DNA of 7,130 bases from JBOGXF01 sp050694275 (GTDB lineage: Bacteria > Actinomycetota > CADDZG01 > WHSQ01): NCBI GenBank assembly GCA_050694275.1, contig JBOGXF010000156.1:1-7130 (forward strand), written 5' to 3'. How positions within the stretch are numbered: position 1 is the stretch's first letter; each line of letters starts with the position of its first letter. The position numbers and the translations under genes are program-made. The notes beneath the pieces were generated by a model. It saw only the letters and a list, made by a program, of their open reading frames with translations, ran no database searches and was not told the origin of the DNA. Positions 1-4,673 of the stretch are shown here, piece after piece.

Positions 1-768
1 CTGTCCGAGTTTCCTGTTGACGAGGCCACGGCCTGGCTGGCAAACGACCGGTCGGCCCGAGGGGCCGACGCGTCCGTCGCACGCAGGTGGCTCGTCACGG
101 CCGCCCTGCCCGAAAAGCCGGAGGCGATGGCGTCGGCCGGCGGGGCCTTCATGAAGGAAGTCGACGACGAGGTCTTTGTCTGTCCGTGGCGGACGCGGCT
201 CCGGATGCTCGCGGGCCTGCTGGCTTTTCGCGACAGCCTGCCCGAGGAGGTCGCCGATGCCTTCGTCCCCCTCTCGCAGGCGAGACGGGCGGCGCGCGAG
301 CTCGCCGCCTTGGGAGATCGGCCCGACCTCCGCTCGCACATCCTTCACGCCAACTGGCATGTGCCGTTGCGGTGGTTCGTCGCTTTCGAGGGCAGCGAGC
401 GAGTGCTCATCGAGGACAAGGACGGGCTCCGGGTCCGATACGAGACCACCCTGGCCCACGCCCAGGCGCGCCTGAACCGGGCGGTTGCGATCCTCGAGAC
501 CTCCTGGGGCGAGGACGACGTCACGGAGTCGGTGCGGGAGCTCTCGGATTGGCTCGAGCAGTTCGACGGCCGCGGGCTCGTCGAGCTGGACTACGCCTCG
601 GTGTCCGGGATGTTCGCCCCAGACGACCTCGTCGCCGACGATTCGGCCCTCGAGACGTGGGCTTGTCTCGAGGCCCTCGAGGGAGGCGATCTCATCCGGG
701 CCGGACCGCTCTTCTCGACCCTCACGGAACGGTGGGCCGGCGTGCGGGTGTGGGAAGGGGCAAACTAG
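1..768 (+). CDS. Conserved actinobacterial hypothetical protein, 5' end outside the window
   Basis: The frame is open from base 1 to the TAG at 766-768, giving at least 255 residues, so the true start lies upstream. The ATG codons at 127 and 151 are internal, because the residues before them read as coherent protein. The sequence is soluble and acidic, with no signal peptide or membrane segment. Notable stretches are FVCPWRTRLRML, a WHVPLRWFVAF block near codons 118-128, then ETTLAHAQARLNRAVAILE and VRELSDWLEQFDGRGLVELDY towards the end. From memory it resembles an uncharacterised actinobacterial family (possibly DUF8083), which I cannot confirm here. No catalytic motif is visible and I assign no function. 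It lies upstream of bldC on the same strand, with 186 bp between them. Confidence 0.8.
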   Translation: MSEFPVDEATAWLANDRSARGADASVARRWLVTAALPEKPEAMASAGGAFMKEVDDEVFVCPWRTRLRMLAGLLAFRDSLPEEVADAFVPLSQARRAARELAALGDRPDLRSHILHANWHVPLRWFVAFEGSERVLIEDKDGLRVRYETTLAHAQARLNRAVAILETSWGEDDVTESVRELSDWLEQFDGRGLVELDYASVSGMFAPDDLVADDSALETWACLEALEGGDLIRAGPLFSTLTERWAGVRVWEGAN

Positions 769-782
769 GGGCACTTACTAGT

Positions 783-845
783 CGAGGATGACTATTGCCC
801 AATAGCCCCCAAAAATATGAAAATTGGTCCTAACTAACCATTCCA
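783..845 (+). promoter_or_regulatory. AT-rich patch, candidate promoter region for bldC
   Basis: About 60 bp of clearly AT-rich DNA lies in otherwise GC-rich sequence, just after the upstream gene ends. A loose -35-like TTGCCC at 795-800 and -10-like TATGAA at 816-821 are 15 bp apart, a poor fit to consensus. The composition break and the position before bldC are the real evidence. A start near 825 would leave a leader of about 130 nt. Confidence 0.3.
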
Positions 846-954
846 CTCTGGGGTGATTTCGACCGATTATCTAAAAGACGGAGAAGTCCGGCTAGACGAC
901 CATACCCGGCGTACGCCGAGAGGCCGGACGAAACGCTACAGGATTGGAGACGAG

Positions 955-1158
955 ATGAAGGCAAACAAGGACGACGCCCTTCTAACCCCCGCCGAGGTCG
1001 CCGCGCTCTTCCGTGTCGACCCCAAGACGGTCACGCGGTGGGCGAAGGCAGGCAAGCTGTCCTCAATCCGGACTCTCGGTGGCCACCGACGCTACCGGGC
1101 CGAAGAGGTGCGGAAGTTCCTCGAGGGGGCCAAGCAGTCGGGAAGCATGTCCGAGTAA
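955..1158 (+). CDS. bldC: BldC-type MerR-like DNA-binding transcription factor
   Basis: This 67-residue protein is a stand-alone winged helix-turn-helix of the MerR/excisionase type. The core LLTPAEVAALFRVDPKTVTR at residues 9-28, followed by WAKAGKLSSIRTLGGHRRYR at 29-48, is near-identical to Streptomyces BldC as I remember it. The first stretch is the recognition helix and the GGHRRY segment is the wing. BldC in streptomycetes binds DNA cooperatively as head-to-tail oligomers on direct repeats and controls the timing of development. In non-sporulating actinobacteria its role is less clear. The ATG at 955 has a GGAG at 946-949, five bases upstream. An in-frame GTG at 853 would add 34 residues, but the family normally begins only a few residues before the LLTP motif, so I reject that start. 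Confidence 0.93.
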   Translation: MKANKDDALLTPAEVAALFRVDPKTVTRWAKAGKLSSIRTLGGHRRYRAEEVRKFLEGAKQSGSMSE

Positions 1159-1179
1159 GACGGAGCAAATCGCAGGACC

Positions 1180-1203
1180 GACGGACGCCCTCGGGCGTCC
1201 GTC
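1180..1203. terminator. Strong hairpin between bldC and tRNA-Phe, probable bidirectional terminator
   Basis: The arms GACGGACGCC (1180-1189) and GGCGTCCGTC (1194-1203) pair perfectly around a CTCG loop. The hairpin lies 21 bp after the bldC stop and 6 bp beyond the 3' end of the convergent tRNA-Phe, so it could serve both transcripts. Neither side has a U-tract, which is usual in high-GC actinobacteria. Confidence 0.65.
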
Positions 1204-1209
1204 TGCGCG

Positions 1210-1282
1210 TGGCGAGGGGCAGAATCGAACTGCCGACACCGCGATTTTCAGTCGCGTGCTCTGCCAACTGAGCTACCTCGCC
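1210..1282 (-). tRNA. tRNA-Phe (anticodon GAA)
   Basis: Read on the minus strand, the 73-nt cloverleaf is complete. The acceptor GGCGAGG pairs with CCTCGCC. The D-stem is GCTC/GAGC around AGTTGGCA. The anticodon stem CGCGA/TCGCG encloses CTGAAAA, so the anticodon is GAA. The variable loop is GTGTC and the T-stem GGCAG/CTGCC carries the TTCGATT loop. The discriminator is A, as expected for Phe. No CCA is encoded (the next bases are CGC), so it must be added enzymatically. Every stem pairs perfectly. Confidence 0.97.
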
Positions 1283-1358
1283 GAGCGGGGACATCGAGGA
1301 TAGCAAGGCAGAGGTCCGCCTCGACGCACCCGTTTGATAGCCTCACTTTCACTTCAGG
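1283..1358. promoter_or_regulatory. Divergent spacer holding both tRNA promoters
   Basis: This 76-bp spacer separates the 5' ends of the two divergent tRNA genes, so both promoters must lie here unless read-through occurs. On the minus strand TATCCT (1297-1302) is a reasonable -10 for tRNA-Phe, 14 bp from the mature 5' end. On the plus strand TAGCCT (1338-1343) is a weak -10 for tRNA-Asp. I see no convincing -35 boxes. Confidence 0.35.
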
Positions 1359-1433
1359 GCCCCAGTGGAGCAGCCAGGAGTGCTCATCTCCCTGTCAAGG
1401 AGAAGGTCGCCGGTTCAAATCCGGTCTGGGGCG
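1359..1433 (+). tRNA. tRNA-Asp (anticodon GTC)
   Basis: This is a 75-nt cloverleaf. The acceptor GCCCCAG pairs perfectly with CTGGGGC, and the D-stem is GAGC/GCTC. The anticodon stem TCTCC/GGAGA encloses CTGTCAA, giving anticodon GTC. The T-stem GCCGG/CCGGT has one G-T pair and the loop TTCAAAT. The discriminator is G, the expected identity base for tRNA-Asp. CCA is not encoded. The 3' half, including the anticodon, overlaps the C-terminal codons of the convergent GNAT reading frame. Confidence 0.96.
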
Positions 1434-2063
1434 CGCCTCCTCTTCCTCGTGTAGCCGCGTGCCCCCGCCGGTTGAATCCGCCTCTCCTCTCAGGCGGCCG
1501 GACGCGACTTCTCTCAGGATCAGGGGGGCCGGGGTCGACTCGAAGGCCGAGAGATCCTCCGGGAGCGGAACGATCATCTGGAGTACCCCTTTTTCCCAAC
1601 CGACCGGGATCGCGCCGAGCCTCTGCAGGAACTCGATCATCGACCGGTTCTCGCCGAGGACCCAGACACGAAAGGCGCGGACCCCCTGCTCGATCGCGCT
1701 CTGAGCGGCGACCGTGAGCAGGATCTTGCCGAGACCGCGGCGCTGATACGGGTCGATGACGGTGACCGCTCCCTCGGCGATCTCGGGATCGTCTGCATCG
1801 CGGATCCAGCGCGCGACCCCGAGGCCGGGTTGACCCGGCTTATCCGGGGCAAAGGCGATCCAGGCATCGTGGTTGACGTAGTCGACCTCGGTCAGATACC
1901 GAAGCTCGCTCTCGGTGAGGTGCGACTTCTGCCGGAAGAACCTGCGGTAACGCGACTGGTCGGAGAGCTGCGCGAATCCATCCACGAGCATCTGCTTGTC
2001 GTCGGGTCTGATGCGACGCAACCTGACGAGCGTGCCGTCGAGAAGAGCGGCCTCGAGCTCCAT
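1395..2063 (-). CDS. GNAT-family N-acetyltransferase
   Basis: The 222-residue product carries one GNAT domain at about residues 8-168. The opening DGTLVRLRRIRPDDKQML is typical of GNAT domains that resemble the acetyltransferase part of protein lysine acetyltransferases. The acetyl-CoA pyrophosphate-binding motif is QRRGLGK at 107-113 (R/QxxGxG/A), preceded by VTVIDPY. LGENRSMIEFLQRLG at 136-150 is the usual motif B region. No second regulatory domain is present. The substrate is unknown, though small molecules or protein lysines are both possible. The catalytic domain ends near PLPEDL, and residues after about 175 form a charged tail. The last 13 codons are the antisense of tRNA-Asp, with TGA at 1395-1397. 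The ATG start fits the domain, though the Shine-Dalgarno is poor. Confidence 0.85.
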   Translation of the reverse strand: MELEAALLDGTLVRLRRIRPDDKQMLVDGFAQLSDQSRYRRFFRQKSHLTESELRYLTEVDYVNHDAWIAFAPDKPGQPGLGVARWIRDADDPEIAEGAVTVIDPYQRRGLGKILLTVAAQSAIEQGVRAFRVWVLGENRSMIEFLQRLGAIPVGWEKGVLQMIVPLPEDLSAFESTPAPLILREVASGRLRGEADSTGGGTRLHEEEEARPRPDLNRRPSP

Positions 2064-2126
2064 GACGGCCCCACGCTATCGGGCTCGAGGGGGCGTAAGA
2101 AATCCCACTCGGCCTATGCTTCGCGC

Positions 2127-2719
2127 GTGATTTTCGAGGAAGAAGCGCGCGGCGGGTTCCTCGACCCCGCCCTCATCGGCTACTAACTCATGCGCCTGAC
2201 CCTCCGCGATCCGTGAGGGCAAGGGCACCCCTCCTCCGATCCACCACCTCACCGGGGTCATCCCGACCAAGGCGGGGCCCGGCATGAGCACCTTCCGTAT
2301 GCCCGCGAGCGGGTGGCTGGCCACGCCCGCGGAGGTCTTTCTGGGAGCGACCATCGGCATCCTCGCCGACGGCGCGCTGGGCACGGCGATACAGACGACG
2401 CTTCCCCCCGCCACTGCCTACACGACCCAGGAATTGACGCTCAACTACCTGAGGCCGACTTCGACCGCCAGCGAAGTGCTGGTCGCGCGCGGCCGCCTCG
2501 TGCATCTCGGCCGCTCGCTCGGCCTCTCTGAGGTCATCGTTGAGGACGCGAACGGCCGCACCCTCGGACACGGATCGTCGCGCTTTCATCTTCGAACCGA
2601 TACGCCCCGCCCCCGAGCCGCCCGAGGACTACGAGTTCCCCGAGTCACCTACCTACGAGACTCCCGATCCCTACCTTCGCCCGGTCGAAGGCGAGATCTG
2701 GCCGGATGAGGTGTGGAGA
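2127..2719 (+). pseudogene. Decayed PaaI-type hotdog thioesterase, first domain and linker
   Basis: Thioesterase-like sequence continues across three reading frames. From GTG 2127, frame 3 gives EEEARGGFLDPALIGY and then TAA at 2184, followed by MRLTL from 2190. Frame 1 takes over near 2205 with IREGKGTPPPIHHLTG, STFRMPASGWL and a hotdog core whose ATIGILADGALG holds the conserved helix and Asp. Near 2577 the frame shifts again to FIFEPIRPAPEPPEDYEF and TPDPYLRPVEGEIWPDEVW. The family hydrolyses acyl-CoA thioesters. The longest intact piece, ATG 2284 to 2709, keeps the hotdog core but lacks the N-terminal HHLTG segment and has a nonsense tail. Several lesions in one gene beside intact neighbours suggest real decay, but assembly indels are an alternative. 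Confidence 0.7.
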
Positions 2720-2720
2720 G

Positions 2721-2825
2721 ATGAGCGGGCTCGAGATCTACAAGGCGGCCGCGGCTGGGGAGCTCGGCCCCCCGCCGCTCAATGCTGCTGAGCTCAAGGA
2801 AAGTTCTTCAGAGCTCGCTGCTTGA
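2721..2825 (+). pseudogene. Remnant N-terminus of a second hotdog thioesterase domain
   Basis: ATG 2721 opens a 34-codon frame beginning MSGLEIYKAAAAGELGPPPL. This closely matches the N-terminal helix and proline stretch that, in family members I remember, leads into the HHLTG block of a PaaI hotdog. After codon 20 (about 2781) the resemblance stops and unrelated residues run to TGA at 2823-2825, overlapping the end of the convergent toxin gene. In the intact ancestor this was probably the second half of a double-hotdog protein continuous with the preceding pseudogene, as DEVWRD-MSGLEI reads naturally across the frame change. A separate tandem gene is the alternative, since GGAG lies at 2715-2718. 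Either way the rest of the domain is absent. Confidence 0.6.
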
Positions 2826-3179
2826 CATAGGAGCCTCAAACCGGCTTGGCCAGTTGCGAGGGCGAATAGTCTCCAGTGCGAAACGGAGCGCGCGGTCCAG
2901 TTCGATGACTTTGTCCGGGCCGAGCACGCCGACCGGTGAGTGTTCGAACCGGTCCTTCGGGACCGTGAGCAGGTTGTCACATGAAGCCGCGCAATCCTCC
3001 GGCAAGCCCTGCTCGGTCCCCAGCCGAACCTCCGACGCGATCTCTCGGATCGTCCTCGAGATGGGGGCGATGACGACTGCCGAGAGGACGGGAATGGCGA
3101 CATTACGCGAGAGCACCAGGACCGGTCGTCGCCCCGCGGGAGGGCCGAGGTCGGCCCAATAGACCTCGCCTCTCCTCAC
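2808..3179 (-). CDS. mazF: MazF/PemK-family mRNA interferase toxin
   Basis: This 123-residue protein has the hallmarks of the MazF/PemK fold, a small SH3-like ribonuclease that cleaves mRNA at short sequence motifs and stops growth when its antitoxin is lost. MRRGEVYWADL opens the first strand, and GRRPVLVLSR (16-25) holds the expected catalytic Arg. VVIAPISRTIR (35-45) carries the Ser/Thr-containing second active-site strand, and SCDNLLTVPKDRF (66-78) is the conserved dimer-interface segment. The start is GTG at 3177-3179, overlapping the antitoxin TGA as GTGA, so translation is coupled. The C-terminal 20 residues extend past the usual RALRFAL ending and may be readout into flanking DNA. The cleavage site cannot be predicted from sequence. 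Confidence 0.9.
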   Translation of the reverse strand: MRRGEVYWADLGPPAGRRPVLVLSRNVAIPVLSAVVIAPISRTIREIASEVRLGTEQGLPEDCAASCDNLLTVPKDRFEHSPVGVLGPDKVIELDRALRFALETIRPRNWPSRFEAPMSSSEL

Positions 3180-3421
3180 CAGTCCGGCGCAGTTTCCGCG
3201 GCCAGTCTTCGCGCGGTTTCGACGACAACCGGATCCTGGGGTACCTGTCGGTAGGCGTCGATAAGCTGGCGTTCAAGCTTTCTCGCCCTGCGCGCCTCTA
3301 GCAAGGCGAGGGCGGCCGCCCGAAGGAGTTCGCTGCGCGACACGCCGTCCTGCTTGGCGGCCTTATCAAGCTCCGCCACGAGCTTGTCGTCGAGCTGCAC
3401 CATCACCTGCTTCCGAGCCAT
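3176..3421 (-). CDS. Ribbon-helix-helix antitoxin, partner of the MazF toxin
   Basis: The product has 81 residues. The N-terminal half is a ribbon-helix-helix DNA-binding domain: strand KQVMVQL (4-10), helix DDKLVAELDKAAKQ (11-24) and helix SRSELLRAAALALL (28-41). The C-terminal segment DAYRQVPQDPVVVETARRLA probably wraps and blocks the toxin. It precedes the toxin, as is usual for type II pairs, and overlaps it by four bases. A perfect 8-bp inverted repeat lies just upstream of its ATG and is the likely target for autoregulation by antitoxin and by the complex. The GC-rich body next to an AT-rich promoter is typical of such modules. Confidence 0.88.
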   Translation of the reverse strand: MARKQVMVQLDDKLVAELDKAAKQDGVSRSELLRAAALALLEARRARKLERQLIDAYRQVPQDPVVVETARRLAAETAPDW

Positions 3422-3426
3422 TATCC

Positions 3427-3450
3427 CATCATATTACATCTCATATGATG
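3427..3450. promoter_or_regulatory. Palindromic operator and promoter of the toxin-antitoxin operon
   Basis: The arms CATCATAT (3427-3434) and ATATGATG (3443-3450) form a perfect inverted repeat around an 8-bp spacer. The edge lies 5 bp from the antitoxin ATG. The repeat is AT-rich within GC-rich surroundings and could overlap a minus-strand -10 element such as TATGAG at 3441-3446. Two ribbon-helix-helix dimers binding the half-sites would block transcription of the pair. Confidence 0.7.
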
Positions 3451-3809
3451 ATGAAAGAGCGCTGGAAGGCCTTGAGCCAGCCGTAGTTCGCCTACAGGTA
3501 GGGCTGGAGAGCCTCGTTGGCTAGTTGATCGGCTTGTTTGGCCAAGACGGCCGAGCGTGGGTGGTGGTGGTAGGTGACTCGGCCCCTGAACCTGCCCTGA
3601 GTGCGCGCACCTGGTCGTAAAGTCAGTTCACGAAGGCGGCTTGTGGGCCTAAATGGATGCTATTCCCTCGTGGGTTTGAACGACTTCGTGTAGTTGCGGA
3701 CCCCGGACCTCTGCCGACCGGTTCTGAACTTTAATGACCCTGGCGCAGCACGTTGAGGGCGGCATTCGTGGAAGCCACGGCGCCTATGTAGGACGGGTCC
3801 CGGACTCCA
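3451..3809. other. Gene-free stretch with possible decayed coding remnants
   Basis: No intact gene is visible in these 359 bases on either strand. On the minus strand, a frame between a TAG near 3665 and another near 3505 reads RGRVTYHHHPRSAVLAKQAD and then QLANEALQPYL before the stop, with ANYGWLKAFQRS in the same frame after it. It looks protein-like but has no start codon and is interrupted. I cannot name the family. It may be the relic of a gene lost when the neighbouring accessory genes arrived. Confidence 0.4.
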
Positions 3810-4019
3810 TCAACCGACTGGATCTTCGGCCGGGTCCAGCGGAGGCAGTTTGCGAAGGTAGTAGTCGGCTCCCCGGACCAAGAGGTGATTAACGGAGGTG
3901 TCTCGCGCGGCCGCCGCCTCCTTGAGCCTCTCGAAGAGTGACTCTGGGATTCGAACAGCGGTGGTGACCCTTTCCTCATCTGCATGGGCATCATTGCGGG
4001 GGCGTCCTGTCTTAGCCAC
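3810..4019 (-). CDS. Orphan ribbon-helix-helix (Arc/CopG-like) DNA-binding protein
   Basis: This 69-residue protein has a basic, polar N-terminus (AKTGRPRNDAHADEE), then a ribbon-helix-helix domain: strand RVTTAVRI (17-24), helix PESLFERLKEAAAARD (25-40) and helix VNHLLVRGADYYLRKL (43-58), with a short PPLDPAED tail. It begins with GTG 4017-4019, supported by a strong GGGAGAGG Shine-Dalgarno six bases upstream. Such proteins are transcriptional repressors or antitoxins. No toxin gene follows on this strand, only decayed DNA, so it is either an orphaned antitoxin or a stand-alone regulator. It diverges from the CBASS operon, and the spacer between them holds phased repeats, so it may be that operon's regulator. 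That link is inference. Confidence 0.78.
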   Translation of the reverse strand: MAKTGRPRNDAHADEERVTTAVRIPESLFERLKEAAAARDTSVNHLLVRGADYYLRKLPPLDPAEDPVG

Positions 4020-4089
4020 TGGTTTCCTCTCCCTTCGCGCCGTCTGCTCCTAACCGGTTTCAGGGTAGAGGAGCGATGCCCACATATCT

Positions 4090-4194
4090 CGGATTTCCGG
4101 TGACCGCGCGCGGATTTCTGGTGACGGCGCGCGCCCGGCCGACTAACGCGCGCGGATGTCGGACATCTGTATCGAGTCTTCTGGTGACTAGTTC
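4090..4194. repeat. Repeat array phased at 21 bp
   Basis: Units at 4090-4110 and 4111-4131 match at 19 of 21 bases, sharing CGGATTTCYGGTGAC and then a GCGCG end. The same phase is kept further right: the unit at 4153 begins CGGATGTCGG, and the unit at 4174 repeats TTCTGGTGAC at the identical internal position (4179-4188). The unit at 4132 is degenerate but keeps the GCGCG end. A 21-bp period equals two turns of B-DNA, so bound proteins would line up on one face. Confidence 0.6.
4155..4167. promoter_or_regulatory. Short palindrome GATGTC-G-GACATC
   Basis: This perfect 6-bp inverted repeat around a single central base lies inside the fourth unit of the phased array. It may be an extra protein-binding site. 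The short length makes chance occurrence possible. Confidence 0.3.
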
Positions 4195-4241
4195 CGGGGA
4201 TTTGTCGCGGCCCTGTGATTGACTACCCGAGAGCGCGAAGA

Positions 4242-4356
4242 CCCCCGCCACAAGGGGCGGGGGCCATCGGCAGAGGGTCCCGGAGGACCCCTACGCAACC
4301 GTCACGGTAACACCGCGGCGGCCCCACCTTCCGGGACCCGAGCCGACCCGCTCGGG
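4242..4356 (+). promoter_or_regulatory. Structured 5' leader with competing stems before the DUF1508 gene
   Basis: Four local hairpins are visible: CCCCCGCC/GGCGGGGG (4242-4249 with 4256-4263), GGGTCC/GGACCC (4275-4280 with 4285-4290), CGGT/ACCG (4305-4308 with 4312-4315) and CCCGAGC/GCTCGGG (4337-4343 with 4350-4356). The last one abuts the Shine-Dalgarno. A long-range helix pairs 4275-4286 with 4328-4339 (12 bp, one G-U). It cannot coexist with the second hairpin and shares three bases with the fourth. The arrangement resembles an attenuator or translational switch, but function is inferred. Confidence 0.4.
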
Positions 4357-4365
4357 AAGGAGGTG
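4357..4365 (+). promoter_or_regulatory. Consensus Shine-Dalgarno deciding the DUF1508 start
   Basis: AAGGAGGTG complements the 16S rRNA tail fully and sits nine bases before ATG 4375. It follows directly after a 7-bp hairpin, so leader folding could affect its access. Confidence 0.85.
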
Positions 4366-4374
4366 TGCGGGACG

Positions 4375-4557
4375 ATGGCTTACGGACCGAGGTTTCAGAT
4401 CTACCGGGATGCCGCGGGCAACTACCGGTGGCGGCTGAAGGCATCGAACGGAGAGAAGATCGCGTCGTCGGGCGAATCCTTCTCGTCCCGGTACTCGGCC
4501 GAGCGGGCGGCACGAAATGTCGTGGAGGCTTGCAAGAAGGGCCCACCCATCGAGTAA
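4375..4557 (+). CDS. DUF1508 (YegP-like) small protein
   Basis: This 60-residue protein consists of a single DUF1508 unit. RFQIYRDAAGNYRWRLKASNGEKIASSGE (6-34) matches the family pattern of F.iy.d..g.yRWrLka.NG..ia.sge. The tail SSRYSAERAARNVVEACKK (38-56) is the helix that closes the domain. Many members carry this unit twice (about 110 residues), so this is a single-copy form. The biochemical role is not established to my knowledge. The start is fixed by the consensus Shine-Dalgarno. The gene is the first on the strand of the CBASS genes and lies 116 bp before the CD-NTase, so co-transcription is plausible. A palindrome overlaps its stop codon. It could be part of the defence locus or an older unrelated neighbour. 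Confidence 0.87.
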   Translation: MAYGPRFQIYRDAAGNYRWRLKASNGEKIASSGESFSSRYSAERAARNVVEACKKGPPIE

Positions 4558-4569
4558 CGGCTAGCCGTT
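4556..4569. other. 14-bp perfect palindrome at the DUF1508 stop codon
   Basis: AACGGCTAGCCGTT is fully self-complementary and overlaps the last two bases of the TAA stop. As RNA it would form only a 5-bp stem with a CTAG loop and no U-tract, so it is a weak terminator at best. A protein-binding site or a processing point is equally possible. Confidence 0.35.
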
Positions 4570-4660
4570 CCGCAAGGAAGGGCGCCGGAAACGCGGCCGA
4601 TCTCGACGGCGGAGGTCTCGTCGACGAACCCAGCGAAGTAACAACTCAGGTCGAAAAGAG

Positions 4661-4666
4661 AAGGAG
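4661..4666 (+). promoter_or_regulatory. Shine-Dalgarno AAGGAG deciding the CD-NTase start
   Basis: AAGGAG lies seven bases before ATG 4674. It favours this start over the in-frame upstream GTG at 4365, which would translate through the DUF1508 gene in another frame. Confidence 0.85.
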
Positions 4667-4673
4667 TAAGCAG

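Larger units (their letters stand above)
4020..4374. other. Control region between the orphan regulator and the defence operon
   Basis: These 355 bases contain no convincing gene. Frames open here have no Shine-Dalgarno and arise from GC-rich repeats. The left part (4090-4194) holds 21-bp phased repeats and a short palindrome. The right part (4242-4365) holds several hairpins ending at a consensus Shine-Dalgarno. Together they look like an operator/promoter region followed by a structured 5' leader. I found no clear -35/-10 pair. Confidence 0.5.

Noticed and set aside
1031..1306. Minus-strand frame containing GEVAQLAEHATENRGVGSS
   Set aside because: That peptide is a direct translation of tRNA-Phe, and the remainder is the antisense of bldC.
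1359..1433. tRNA-Asp as the integration site of the accessory island
   Set aside because: I found no second copy of the tRNA 3' end in the window and no integrase, and intact core genes lie between the tRNA and the island.
1384..1599. Minus-strand 71-residue frame ending TGFEPATFSLTGR
   Set aside because: The ending is antisense tRNA-Asp, a familiar false-protein pattern, and the rest is out-of-frame GNAT sequence.
3731..3994. Minus-strand 87-codon frame overlapping the orphan RHH gene
   Set aside because: Most of it is an out-of-frame reading of the RHH protein, it has no ribosome site, and its C-terminal part matches nothing I recognise.
4090..4131. CRISPR array
   Set aside because: The units are directly tandem with no unique spacers, and no cas genes are present.
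4060..4251. 63-codon minus-strand frame across the phased repeats
   Set aside because: Its content is only translated repeats (RAVTRNPRAVTGNP) with no supporting start signal.
4365..4673. 103-codon N-terminal extension of the CD-NTase from GTG 4365
   Set aside because: It overlaps the well-supported DUF1508 gene in another frame and has no domain similarity. ATG 4674 has its own AAGGAG, and starting there puts the GS motif at residues 56-57, which is usual for the family.
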